DNA of 64,000 nucleotides from Oscheius onirici. Its lineage: Eukaryota; Nematoda; Chromadorea; Rhabditida; Rhabditidae. The notes below the pieces were generated by a model. It was given only the letters and a program-made list of their open reading frames with translations, made no database searches and was not told the DNA's origin. Of this stretch, positions 47,995 to 59,721 are shown one piece after another. Location of the stretch: the NCBI GenBank assembly GCA_932521025.1, contig OW051471.1, positions 11,842,001 to 11,906,000 of the forward strand. The letters run 5' to 3'. The stretch's first letter is position 1. Every line of letters begins with the position of its first letter. The position numbers were made by a program, and so were the translations under genes.

Positions 47995-48540
47995 TCTCAT
48001 CCAGTTCTGTCGTATTCCGTCTGTGAGACAATCACTCCATCTTGGTTTTGGTCTTCCTACAGGTCTGACTGCTCTCCAAGGCCGCCATTCTAGCACCCGT
48101 CTCGTCCATGTATCATCGTGAGCTAATTTTCGTGCAAAATTCCACTTTCTTCTGACCCGTCTTTCTCTGATATCAACAGCTTTCGTCTTCTTCTTCAGTC
48201 ATTCGTTTGTTCGTCTATCCATCAATGTGACACCAAGAAATCTTCTTAACATCTTTCTCTGAGTCACCACAAGCTTTGTACAATCTTTCTCTCTGAGTGT
48301 TCATGTCTCGCATGCATACAAGAAAGAAGGTTCGATGCAGGAAGTGAATATCTTTCTCTTGTGTTGAATGGAGACGTTTTTGTTAGTCAAAAGCTGATGA
48401 AACTTGTTGAAACACGCCCATATCCTCCTTGACACCTCTAGAGCTGAATTTATGTCGAACGAAATCCGTTGACCCAGGTATATTGCTTCGTTCCTGTCAG
48501 AAAACGTTAGTCGCTCTTTTCCTCCTGAATAAACCAAAGA
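47995..48540 (-). mobile_element. Non-LTR retrotransposon relic, second copy
   Basis: Minus-strand translation: HKRKIFTSCIEPSFLYACET, then a stop where W is expected, TLREKDCTKLVVTQRKMLRR, FLGVTLMDRRTNE, another TGA, and VRRKWNFARKLAHDDTWTRR followed by a GRPKPRWSD motif. Same region of the LINE ORF as 31060-31480 but a diverged copy. Both interruptions are TGA at positions where TGG is expected. Confidence 0.8.
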
Positions 48541-50078
48541 AAGAAAATCCGAACCAGTCCTTCTCCCATTTGATTAGCATCCATTTTCCTCTCTCTCTCT
48601 CTCTCTAACGCGTTCCATACAGTCCCAACCCTTTTTCCCTCCCAGAGAAACGTGTCTCACTTTCCCTCTCTCTCCAAAGCCAGGCTTGTCCTACTTTTCT
48701 CTCAAAGTCTTCTGCTGCTTGTTTGTTCCCGCTCGCATCCTCTTCTGAAAGCTGACCCCCTCTGGATGTAACACAATATCTGGGTGTGAATCTTGCCCCC
48801 CTTTGGAAAAAAAATGGTCCTTTAATCCCTCTCTCGATTGGCGAGGAATTGATTGATAGCCCTCTTCACCCTCCAGGATTGTGCTGTTTTCACCCCTCCC
48901 GATTCTGCCAGCTCTCTTGCCCACTGTCAATATTTGTGTTCGTCTCCCCATGCCTCTAGGCTTCAATTTCCGAGACATGTGTATCCGAATCAAACGTGTC
49001 GGCCCGACGTCCTTTTCTCTATTATATAGTGTCCTTAAGTTTGACTATTTGCCAACAATATTAGCGGTCCATTAAGTGAGGACAAGGTCAAGAACCCCTC
49101 GTGTTCCGGTGCTCAGTGTTCAATGCCACGTGGCACCGGAATGATAGCTGTCCGTCTGAAAACTTATTTTATGAGCTTTTTTTTTTGCCAGATTCATCTT
49201 TTTTTGTTGAGTAAATGATCCCTCAGAGACTGGTTTGCTTATGGTTTTCGGAAGAGATTATCGACGTGAAACTCGTGTACAGACTCACTCCGATTCGTTC
49301 ATATAACTGGTCTTTGTTTATGAGAATATTTTTTTGCAATTTCCAGGTCCATAATAAAAAAGTGCCAACTTTAAAAGTGTTTAATTGAATCCAAGATTTC
49401 CTTTCGTCCCCAAATTGCTACTGCTGCATTTCCAGCTCCTTGCTATTGCTCTTTTCCAGCAGTTTTGAACAAAACGTGAACTAAAAATTTGAAAAAGCGA
49501 AATAGGAAATGTAGGGAATTATGCTTGCCTAAATTATTGTTTTCTTGTCATTTAATCGAGGAGACATATAGACGGATTCCTGTTGACTAGGCTCATTGTC
49601 AGCAATCGAGTCGTTAGATGAATTGTCTTGTTGTTGCAATGACCCGGAACTCCTTCACGTTGCCGCAATATCCAATATTCCCTCACGAATCGTTTTAATC
49701 TTTTTGTTTCAATTTTTTAACAGTTTTTGATCAGAACCCATATAAACTTATGTACCTTTCTGCATTAAGTTGTAACTAAAGATCATGCATTCAAAGAAGT
49801 TTGAACACGATGTAGCCCTTTGCTTGAACATTGACTCTAATTTAACTCTAACCCAGACGATCAAAAAAGGTTCTGACTACAAATCTCCGGCATTTTTTCC
49901 TATTCTCTTGACCCTACTTTGCTTCATATTAATCGATCGACATGCCCATATTTCGAGGATTGTTGTGCAAACGCAGCTGCCAGCCCACGACCTTTCCTCC
50001 GTATACGTCAGCCTCTATACATTTTTCAACTCATTTTGAACTCTTTCCCTTTTTTTCGACGAAAAAAATATTTTTTAG
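48541..50078. other. Gene-poor interval
   Basis: CT-rich tract at 48585-48610, a GGTGCTCAGTG/CCACGTGGCACCGG region near 49110-49140, otherwise featureless AT-rich DNA. No gene supported. Confidence 0.4.
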
Positions 50079-51872
50079 ATGATCACCCGATGGATATTTC
50101 CCTTACTACTTTTGAGGTTAGGCTGGACGGAATTTTGTGGCAATAACAAAATACCTTACGGATTGGAGGTAAGAGACTTACAATCTTCATTTTAAGGATT
50201 CAGGTTCACAAAAATGGAGCAGTTTTGCTGTTGTGCTCTCGACCAAACTGTCATGAGAAAAAGTACGCAGAATGTCCGGAGAGAGCTGATGCCACGTCTT
50301 GTCCAGAGAATACTACCTGGGTGGGAGGTTTGGAGAAGAGAGTCGATGGAAGGTTGGTATTTTTTTTTATTGCTTTTGTCGTTTTTGGGGACAAACTATT
50401 ATTCTTCTATCCACAAAAATAGCATTCTCGGTACATCCTTTTTGTATTTCCCCCTATTTTTTAGTTCTTAAAGTCTCGTTACGGGAAAAATATAGCTTTT
50501 TTTGGTTTTCTTATCTATCAGGTGTGTGCATAATTTTTAGGAAAAATGTTGTATATTTTTGGAATAACTTTTTGTAGGATGCACGAAAATAGCTTTTTCA
50601 AAAAAGAAAAAATTGGTGTGAGCAAGATGGTGTATATATCGGTTAGGTTTAGAATTAGAATATTTGAGTTTTAGCTGAAGCAATTTTTTTTCTTTGAAGT
50701 AGAGCTGTTTAGCGCACATCCCGGCCAATTTTCACAGAACGTCCAATTACAAATTTGAAGTTCTTGATGAAAAACATTGATAGCCGCGACCCAATTTCCC
50801 AGAAATTTTTATTTTTTCCCCCTTCTCTTTTTTGAAAAAGCTATTTTCGTGCATCCTACAAAAAGTTATTCCAAAATACAACATTTTTCCTAAAAATTAT
50901 GCACACACCTGATAGAAGTTCTTTAACTGTTTGTGTTCCTAAGCCAATGCATTGTGTTTTGGTCACTACAGTTCTCAACCTTTAAAAAGGAGTTTATGAC
51001 AAAATGTGACACTAGACTCTCTATACCAAAAAAACAGTTAGGTTAGAAGTTACCTCAAGCAGTAGGATGTGTTCCACTGTTGTAACTTTCATTCAGAGTT
51101 ATGCCCCTTTGATCAGTTCTGCTCACAAAGATCCCTAGCCAATGTCTTGCTGACTACAAGAAAATATTCTGGTATTTTTGTTATTAGTCCAAAGACGGCT
51201 ACCGAAAATAGTACGGGAGGCCAGCGGCTGAGAAATCTCACTGTTTTTAATAATGTGTGAAAACATAAGCGGCCCTTCCCAAGTAGTCAGCTGTTCTTCG
51301 AAGCTTCAATGTTTGACTGTTCTTTTTGGTATAGAGAGTATAAAAACGTCGTGCTTCGACCAGGAGAGTACTTCGAAGCCGAGGAGAAACTGGATGCTTA
51401 AAATATGAACGGTACTAATAATTCTCCACAAGGTGACCACTGTAAAACGTACGTAAAATAAAGTTTCTTCAAGATTCAATGCTGCGATCCAAAGAGATCG
51501 TTTGGGGTCATTCGGTTTCCTTCTTGTTTTAAGTCGCCTTTTGCAGCATCAAACTAATGTGCTGCGACTACGAGCTCCTTGGAAAGTACGGCGAGATTGT
51601 CTACAAAAACGTCGTTCTTCGACCAGGAGAGTACTTCGAAGCTGAGGAGAAACTGGACCTTAATGGAGAAGACGTCGTCTCTTTTGATCTCATCTCAAAC
51701 ATCAGACGAAAAAACGACACCAAGGGGTAAACTTATCTCCGTTTTAGCAGTTTTAAGTCATTTTAGGGAATACTTTTCCCTTACCGTAGCCCGCTATCAT
51801 TGTGGAAAAATCCCAGATTCTGCTCCTGTTTGGGCTCAGAAAAAGCACTGGCCTTACTGGAAGAAAAATTGA
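50079..51872 (+). CDS. Small secreted protein, unrecognised family (member 1)
   Basis: Four exons (50079-50168, 50204-50352, 51547-51726, 51767-51872) close in phase to 174 residues. A hydrophobic leader (MITRWIFPLLLLRLGW) suggests secretion. The mature part has CGNNKIPYGLE, CSRPNCHEKKYAECPERADA, TSCPENTTWVGGLEKRVDGS, LMCCDYELLGKYGEIVYKNV, a C-terminal CGKIPD and NTT as a glycosylation site. The paralogue at 52765-53348 has the same layout and the same 149-nt second exon. The long intron 50353-51546 holds a foldback element and a duplicated piece of exon 3. I do not recognise the family; it is probably nematode-restricted. Confidence 0.82.
50515..50915. mobile_element. Foldback element in a secreted-protein gene intron
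   Basis: 50515-50606 (CTATCAGGTGTGTGCATAAT ... ATGCACGAAAATAGC) and 50826-50915 are inverted copies around a ~220-bp spacer. The element lies inside the 1.2-kb intron 50353-51546. Confidence 0.82.
51338..51397 (+). pseudogene. Duplicated exon fragment
   Basis: About 57 bases starting TATAAAAACGTCGTGCTTCG encode YKNVVLRPGEYFEAEEKLD, identical in protein to part of exon 3 (about 51599-51657), with two synonymous-type base differences. It is followed by a stop and has no splice sites in phase. Confidence 0.85.
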
Positions 51873-52764
51873 GAGGAGGAGCCAAAAGAAGAGAGCTACG
51901 GGTATCGAAAAAACAGGGTTTTTGTACACTATATTGAACTTCACTTGTACATTCCTTACGGGTAGAATTTGTCACTTTTCGCTCTTGCACTTATTAAATT
52001 TTTATTTTTTTTGGCACTTGTACATGTTTACCCGTGTAATTTTCCCGCAAGATGTTTTAAAGCTGTAGTTAAGTTAGTCGGTCCAGAAGGGCCACTGATT
52101 TTCCTTCCACCAGCTTGGAGGGTCTTCAGGTAGTTTGGTACAGTTGAAGCGGTGAAGAGTCAATTGGTATTGGGTTCTGAAAATGTTCGGTTAATGTTTT
52201 TAAGATCAAAATCTGTCCTTAATCGTCTCAAGATGATTTCGTGGAGTGGTAAAAGAAACTCTCTCTTTAAAATGTCAGCTTTTCGAAATTGTAAAAAAAA
52301 AATTCGAAAACTATTTCGAAGTGTTAACCTAAAAATTACAATAAAACCATCAAAGAAACTGGGCAGCCCCTCTCTACAGTAAACCATTGAATTTGAAGGT
52401 TCTCCACCATTTTTGGAACTTTTGGTCTTTTGATCGAATGCGGGAAGAGACTAGAATGAACCACGGAACTTGAAAATATGTTTTCTCCAACATATTTCGA
52501 ATTTTTGGTATTTTTCGATCGAATGTACTGCCCAGTCTCTTTGAGGACAATTGGGAAGACCGTTGGGTGAGAAGAGAATGGATGAAAAAGAGCAACATAT
52601 TTATAGAGTCTGGTTGTAAACTTCTTGTTGGAGAAAAATACAGCAAAATGTTTTCGAAATCAGCAGTCCGTGAGCCTGGATCTTACAATTAGATCACTTT
52701 GAACCCGTAAAAAATTTCGATCTCGGTATTTCCTTCAGTTTATCGGCTTTTCATAATAACTCAC

Positions 52765-53348
52765 CCATTCTTCGTCCTGATCTGCTTAACATTAGAAATT
52801 AGATCGAACCATTCCATGTCCTTCTTGGAGCTTTCAAAAAATTTGACGGCAGATTCGAAGAACATTCCAGGAAATATCGTAATCTAAATTTACCATTTAA
52901 AAGTCCTCAAAATTCCATTTACATTTCTGAAAATTTCGTCAGCATACAGTTTCAGATCGGGATAACTGCAACATCGAAGACGAAGGCTGAAAATTAAGTC
53001 GTTATATGCCTCATCTCTTCTAGTATTAATACCAAAGGAAAAAATAACAGAACCAACAATTCAAAAAGACTGACCTGCCGTCCACTCTTTGATCCAGACC
53101 GCCGACCCAGGACTCGTTTCCGGGACAGGATACAGAGTCGGCTCGTTCTGGACATTCGGAAAATTCTCTGTCCATGCAGTCCGGTTTCTCGCAGTTCAAA
53201 TGGACTTTTCCTTCTGGAGTTACCTGGAATCATACAGTCTCCCTGTTCCTCTGTCTCTTACCTCAAATCCGATTGGGATCTTTCCCTCACCACAATAGTC
53301 TGCTCTAATAAGTGTGATTATTGAAAAAAGAACAACTATTCGCCTCAT
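52765..53348 (-). CDS. Small secreted protein, unrecognised family (member 2), C-terminus unresolved
   Basis: Exons 53262-53348, 53075-53223, 52923-52986 and 52765-52883 join in phase. Leader MRRIVVLFSIITLIRA, then CGEGKIPIGFE, CEKPDCMDREFSECPERADS, SCPGNESWVGGLDQRVDGS, LRCCSYPDLKLYADEIFRN and MEWFDLISNVKQIRTKNG. It aligns along its length with the plus-strand gene at 50079-51872, and is in tail-to-tail orientation to it. It has an extra 39-nt intron inside what is exon 3 in the other copy. I could not find an exon matching the paralogue's last one (EYFSLTVARYHCGK), so the gene may be truncated or end differently. Confidence 0.72.
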
Positions 53349-53965
53349 GCTGAAAAGGACACAAAATCAATGATGAAGATGGGGGAAAATGTCATTAAAA
53401 CGTGGTATCGTTGCTGTACAGAGAGACAAAACATTTCGACAAGCAGCTGTGCTGACAAAAAAAGTCGAAATGAAATTTGAGAAGTGGATATGATTCGTGA
53501 TGAGGACAACTTCCGGTGGGTTTCTACGAGGAAGGACAGCCAGTGGCCATCGAGGTGGGGGTGTTGGGCAGTTCATGAATAGCACATGGGATTCTGGATG
53601 AGATCGGAGAACCAAAAGTGACACCGAGGGGAAGGGGAGAGAACAAAAGTTAGATGGACAGGGACAGGGACAGAAAACATCAGTCAGCTGACTCATCAAC
53701 ACCCTCACAAATTCGGATATTTGAGACTTCATACCTAATGGCATCAAGGGTGCCCAAAAAAGGCGAGAGAAAAGATCGTCATCGGTTGACAAAGAGAGAG
53801 AGAGAGTCGAAAGGCACAAGGTCAGCTGCTGCCCCCCGAAGACAGGTTAGACACAATTCTCTCTGTTTTGGTTCTCCCGTATGTTTACAGCAATTCGCTG
53901 AAAGGAAAAGTAAGAACTCCAATTACCGCCTATTCTTTTTTTACAAGAGGAATGAATGTACATGT

Positions 53966-54271
53966 TTATTGCGACAGACTACTCTGGTGACAGTCTTCTG
54001 GCTTAATACAGCTGCCATTCTTGTGACGAACAAATCCATTTTGACATTGGCAGACATTGAATTTACAGATTCGCTTGCAGAATTCCTGAAAGTATCATGG
54101 TATACTCCCTCTGCCTCCATCAAAACTTACAATATTCGGTCTGAAACATGACGCCTCACAAACTGTTCCACAGGTCATAAACTCTTCATTTTTCTTGCAA
54201 TCCTTCTCTGTAGCACCGAATACCAAAGAAAATAGAAGAATCGACAGAAAATACTGTGACAACATGGTCAT
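53966..54271 (-). CDS. Secreted TIL-domain (trypsin-inhibitor-like) protein
   Basis: Probable serine-protease inhibitor of the TIL/Ascaris class. Exons 54131-54271 and 53966-54085 join in phase to 86 residues. Signal peptide MTMLSQYFLSILLFSLVFG is followed by a single domain with ten cysteines in TIL order: KDCKKNEEFMTCGTVCEASC, then EFCKRIC, VCQCQNGFVRHKNGSCI and EDC. An upstream in-frame ATG would extend the N-terminus; the start chosen gives a normal leader. The reactive-site loop, expected between the fifth and sixth cysteines, cannot be assigned a target protease. Confidence 0.88.
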
Positions 54272-54445
54272 AATAGAGGAGGAAGAGGACACCATATCCG
54301 GCAATTAGGCTGCCCTAACGGATTATTGTCACCCTTGTCTGGACGTGTTTATGCAGGTCCAGAATAAGGCATTTGTGAAAAATCTTTTTAAACAAAAAGA
54401 AGAAAACATTTTAATGGAAAGAACTTGAGAAATTAGAAAGTTCAT

Positions 54446-57400
54446 TTACTGATTGCGAAGTAGTCGGCCACAATTATAAAATCTTGGTATGGCCAAAGGA
54501 TACACTGTCGCGTAAATATCATAGAATGTTGTCGTAATTGTCAGCTTCTGTGTATCCGTGACTCTTTTGATATCAAAAGTAAGATCCTGAATTCCCGTTA
54601 ATTTGGCATATTCACTCTTGTATGGACGCGGTGAATCCTCGTATATTTCGGCCAGCTTGTACAGAAACTCGTGGTAGCACGAGGAGGGACCGTCGCTTCG
54701 CTCATGTCGGATGGTCATCGCCAAGATTTCGCGGTTGCCCTTGGACCAATCCTGCAAAAGTATCCATTCCATTAAAGTTCCACCGTGTCCGTCTGTCTGT
54801 ATACTATACTGGGGCACTCGGCTCGTTGTAACACGAGAAGGTAGACGAGCCAACAGTTCCAGACTTTACGAGTTTTTTAACTTTTCTCAAAATTTCCTCG
54901 AACAACCCTTGGCGTCGTTTTTGCTGGAGCTTTCTTAGGGCCATACTGATTTCTGACAAAAAAAAATGACGTCAAGGTTTGTTCGTAGACCTTTAAGAAA
55001 CATGTTCCCCCCAAGTCAGCGAGCCGTGTACCCAAGTATACTGTATAGTCCTTTTCCAACGAGGAGCGAAACTTTGTTTTGAGCGCTAATTGAAAAGAAG
55101 CGGGTACGACTGTTGGCAGTGACCCTCTGATTACCCACCTGGATGACGTTGAGTAAGACATCAAGCGAAGGTAAGATATGGTCCACGTCAACAGCCTGTA
55201 CAATTTTCCTACTTTGGACTTTTTCCGCCACGAAGTTGCACCTTGGTACTTGCAGTTCGATGTTTTTGTTCTCTGTAAACAGCATTGATAACAAAGATGT
55301 GCAGGACGGTAGACCGCAGGAGGAGCCATTTTTGGCAAAGATGCAATCTGACAGTGAGACAAAGAGACAGAAAGACAGTGAGATCCAACTTGTAAAAAAC
55401 TAGCCATAACTAGTCAAGAAATCGTAGTGCCACGGCTCGATAGGAAAGTCACTTTGAAGGAATGCACCGTTTAAGCATGAGAAAGCTTTAACTTGGAATA
55501 TTTTTTGATCAAGATTCAGATTGCTCAAACGTGAAAACAATCCCTTTTCGACCTCGGTCTGCATTTTTTTTCATTCATTTTTTAGTGGACCCGGTTGCTC
55601 AGTTGGAGTGTTTCATGTCCAATTGATTGCCAAAATAGCGGCTTATCTGATTAATTGAAAGTTTAATCGTGATCCGTTTTCTCATTTTTTATGAAACATA
55701 TGTGAAAAAAGGAAAAAAGAACTCACCACTTTGATAGCGAACAATCTATATTGCTCTACGATCCGCAACAGGGCAAAAGAAACTCCTTCATCAAGGGACG
55801 ATACATTGATGGCACACCAATTTTTGAGATTTTCTTGCTTTTGTGTAATTGCTGAAACCCGTTCTAATTTGAAACCATAATGAAATACCTTCTGCAGGCA
55901 AAAACTTTTCAATGGTTTCATCTTGATAGTAGACCTTTTTGTCGGTACAGACATATTTTTCTTCTTCTCTGTCATCATTGAAAGTCATCCTTACGCGAAG
56001 ATAGCAGCAGTAAGCCTGCAAACGTTAAAAACACTGACAAAGTGAACTTTTAGGAAGAATGCTCTAGGCCACAGATGGGTACGGCCACTAGCCATGGCCT
56101 GGCGCTTTTATGCAGAAAGTAATTAAAATCGAAAAAAGTGCAAAACGTCGAATATTGAAACCTGCCGCACTAACAAAGCGCTGTCGGTTCAGGACAATGT
56201 TCCATTGAAGCAAAGTCATTTTTAACAACGGTACCTCTGACTTCAGTTCCTTAGGAAAATTGCCAAACGTCTTGGTAAGTCGTTTAATATCTCTAGGTGT
56301 CTGCAAAAATAGTTATTTGAGGAAGTTGGAAAAGTACAAACCACAATCTTGACGTAGTCATCTGCCTCCATCATCGTGAAGGTATTCTTCGTCCATGAAG
56401 AAATGTTTGGACCGATTTGGAGTACGTGTAAACTGAAACATTTACAGAACATGATAGTTTCCTGTAGTGAAACGCGAAAAATCGGTTTTACTGTTTTTAA
56501 GGTTTTGCAAGGTCGATTATATTGCTTTTTAACATAGTCGTTCTAACGGTTTACGCGCTTCTTAAGCCTCTTAGAAAGGGGGAAAACTTGATACAATGAG
56601 AGAACAGCGTCACCAGGCGGCGTCAGCCAGATAGTAAGCAATAAACCACTTGAATATGATTTTCGAAAAGTGAAAAAAGAAAACGCCATTATTTTAGTCA
56701 GGATACAACTAAATTTGCTGAATTCTGGTAAGTAATTCAGCAAAAACAACCCCTAGAAGGTGAAAACTGCTCAAAATTTGAGCGAAATAGGCAATTTTTG
56801 CTTAGCGTAGAATTCGATAAACATACTCAGAAAGTGTAAAATTGAGTGGAAATTGGTAAAAACATCAAAAATGAACACCAGGGGGTTGACGTGCCAATAA
56901 TTTGAACTGAGGGGATTGCCAGCTCGAGTATTACCGAGTTACAGCTAGGTACATGTAATTTTGAATATAAAAAGATGAAAGTCTGCGCTATGAGAAGAAA
57001 ATGGAAAATGATATTTTAGAAAATAAAGCGTACATGTGTTTGGAAAGCAAAGCGGCCCGATGCGGTACATGTGTTATTACCATAACCAAAAATAAACTCA
57101 ACGATATTAACAAGTTGTCCGTGGCAGAGTTCTGATCAGGATTGAGCGAACAATAGATTCTAGAAAGAAAAGGGAAAAAATATCTAACAGTCACTATGTT
57201 TTGGACCGAATTGTTTTGGATCGTGCCGACCGCCTGTTCGCCTGGCCTACGCCTGTAGCCTGCGAACCAAATCTATAATATACAGACTAGGAAATGAGCA
57301 GTTCTTGACAGAAATATTTTTATTGACAAATCTTGCAGAAGGAAACCGAAAATTCACCAGGAAATCGTATAAAATCCTTCTCCCTTCTGTATTTTTTCAT

Positions 57401-58363
57401 ATGCTGATAGGGTTATGAACTTCGCTATGGCAGCCCTGCATCTCGAATCCTTGGTCCGATGCATCAGAAGGAATCCTTCCGATCTAAAAAATAGAATTAT
57501 CGTGACAAACACCGAATATTTTCGAAAATTTACGGTAAGAATACTTACCTTTTCGTTTGTAATCTCCATGAGTTGATAAAATAAAATAGTGCAATGTTCA
57601 ATACTTTCAGCCAGGGCCTTTGGTAACTTCGTGATGACCCTCAAGGTGAAGATCGGCTTCCTCATTTCCAGGCTTCTTTGAATTGCGGAAGTCTTCCTAC
57701 AGTACTGGTGGGCTCGACCACGTCCCCAACTTCCCTTTCAAATATGAACTAAAAATGACAAATCTAGTCCGTTGAAATTCTACTGAGAATAACTTGATCT
57801 TTACAAAGTTCGTTGCGAGATCCATATAACATGCAAACTTTAGATACTCAGCCAACCAATTTCCAATTTTAAGGGTAAAATTTTACGGGGCTGCGTGTTA
57901 TACGGGTCTCGCAACGAACTTTGTAAAGGTCCTAGAAAAGTCTCAAGACATGTTACTAATTCAGCAAACAAAACGACATGCTGCTGTACTTTAGTGTTAG
58001 AAAAAAATGGATTACCTCATTCACTCTTCTACGTCCTTCATCGACGTCTAGATCTATCATTCCTTGATCTTGTTCTTCAGCAAATTGAATGATGCGGTAG
58101 TTAAAAAACTGAACGAATAAAGTTACAACAAAAACAAGTAGATCTACCTCAGGACAATGGCCTCCGTACATTGCGGTGAAGTTATCTGATGTCCTTGTGG
58201 TGTGAAGGAACAGAAATGTTGTGAACCACAACTTACATTCAAAGCGTACGGAAAGGTAGGGTAGTGTCTTTCGAACAAAGTAATGAATCGCAAAATATTC
58301 CTCTCGGGAAAGCGACCAGAATAGTTGCACAAGTTCTGTTGGCAGACGAATGCTTCGGTGAGT
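54446..58363 (-). CDS. Unrecognised long multi-exon gene (possibly two)
   Basis: Exons with good splice sites on the minus strand: 58148-58363, 58016-58108, 57549-57734 (possibly reading on to 57354), 56342-56432, 56235-56300, 55889-56015, 55727-55833, 55139-55270, 54991-55071, 54810-54944, 54446-54751 (stop). Phases close from 58363 to 57549, from 56432 to 54991, and from 54944 to 54446. The links between these three blocks are unresolved. Translations include LPTELVQLFWSLSREEYFAI, TAMYGGHCPEFFNYRIIQFA, SWGRGRAHQYCRKTSAIQRS, TPRDIKRLTKTFGNFPKELK, KDYTVYLGTRLADLGGTCFL and SCYHEFLYKLAEIYEDSPRP. No signal peptide or known motif was recognised. A MITE (57798-57931) separates two exons. Confidence 0.55.
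57798..57931. mobile_element. MITE family C, second copy
   Basis: Ends CTTTACAAAGTTCGTTGCG and CGCAACGAACTTTGTAAAG, with GATCCATATAACATGC against GTGTTATACGGGTCTC. It includes AGATACTCAGCCAACC, the reverse of the shared GGCTGAGTATC motif. Lies between two exons of the minus-strand gene at 54446-58363. Confidence 0.8.
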
Positions 58364-58965
58364 CTACAGAGATAGAGTCCGCTTTTCAAACCCTGAGCAA
58401 AAGTCGTGCGGTGTGGAATAACGGAGATGGTCAGACTCTGGAATGACGACGTTTCTGGTCTCCATCAATCTACTCGTCCAGAAGAGGACTTGATTTACAG
58501 AAAATTTGTGCCAGTGATGATCTAAAAGTTATTCTTAAGCTGGAATTATGAAACAGCGAAATTTTATAGCAAAAAATGGGATTTGTCTTCGCTTGAAAGT
58601 TCGGATTGGCTGTTTGCGTGTCCCTGACCACGAACAAAAACTGATAAGTCAGATCCTGTAAAATAATAGCTTGGCAAATAGGTGACTTTCAAGCAAGATT
58701 TGGAAAACTAGAGTGACTCTAGAGAACAGTGTAGTCCTATAAATTTACTTAAAATTGGTAATTTTATAGCAAAAAAGGCAGAAGAAAGTCAATTTTGCTG
58801 TAAAACGGAGTTTTTTTCCAAAAATGTTCAAAACAGGCCATATTTGTTCATGTTTATTCGTTTCCTTCCATTTTTTGTCTTCCAGTCATTATTTTCGCTA
58901 TGCTTTCGCCACGCAGCAATTACAATTTGAGCCTAGAAAACTGAACATTTTGACGTCTAATTATA

Positions 58966-59719
58966 CAGGGTGGCCCAAAATTAGGTAGACAGCGCGCGGG
59001 TGCAGAAAAATTCGTTTTTTTTTTCATTTTTCCTCTCAGTTTTTGGTTACTTTTTGTGTTGTTTATGGTAAATTGCATATTTTTCTACTCGAGTAATGCC
59101 TAACATGTCTTTTTTGCAGAATGACAAAGCCGTCCGATCATCGTTCTTCAATCATTGCATTGCACAAGAAGGGCATCTCGGCGAGTAAGATCCAGGAGCG
59201 TCTCGAAGTTTGCAGAAGTCTCGTTTACAAGACTATCAAACGCTTTGCTGATCTGGGGACACTTTCAAAATCGTCATTTCACCTTCCAGCAGGATGGAGC
59301 TCCCGTACACAAGTTCAAAAAAGTTCAAGAATGGGCAGCCAACAACTTTCCATCCTTCGTCAACTTCAGTGAATGGCCGCCAAGCTCCCCCGACTTGAAT
59401 CCGATGGACTACTCAGTTTGGTCCCTCAGTCTGGAAGCCAAAGCCTGTTCGTAAATGCACAAGAACCTGGACAGTTTGAAAGCTGCACTCGAAAAAGCCT
59501 AGAACGAGCTTGACGCCGCCTACCTCCTCGCCACCGTAGATGCCTTTCCGAAGCGCCTCAAGGCCTGCCGTGACGCTAACGGCGATAGATTCGAATAATC
59601 TTGTTAAAACTTGGTGAAAAACGTTCAATAAATCTTGTTTTGAAATTTGAAGCATGTACGCCTTTTAAGTCGTGAGTTACGACGGATTATCTGTGTCTAC
59701 GTAATTTTGAGCCACCCTG
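58966..59719 (+). mobile_element. Internally deleted Tc1-like transposon
   Basis: 754 bp between TA dinucleotides with inverted ends CAGGGTGGCCCAAAATTA and AATTTTGAGCCACCCTG. Inside, the start of a transposase (from 59121) has a helix-turn-helix-like SIIALHKKGISASKIQERLE and VCRSLVYKTIKRF. It jumps directly to the catalytic-core end FQQDGAPVHKFKKVQEWAAN, WPPSSPDLNPMDYSVWSL, in another frame. The middle of the catalytic domain is missing, so it is non-autonomous. The QDGAP and SPDLNP motifs are typical of IS630/Tc1/mariner transposases. Confidence 0.88.
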
Positions 59720-59721
59720 TA

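Noticed and set aside
53654-54151. 165-codon plus-strand open frame
   Set aside because: It runs antisense through the TIL-domain gene, whose phase, leader and cysteine pattern are convincing on the minus strand.
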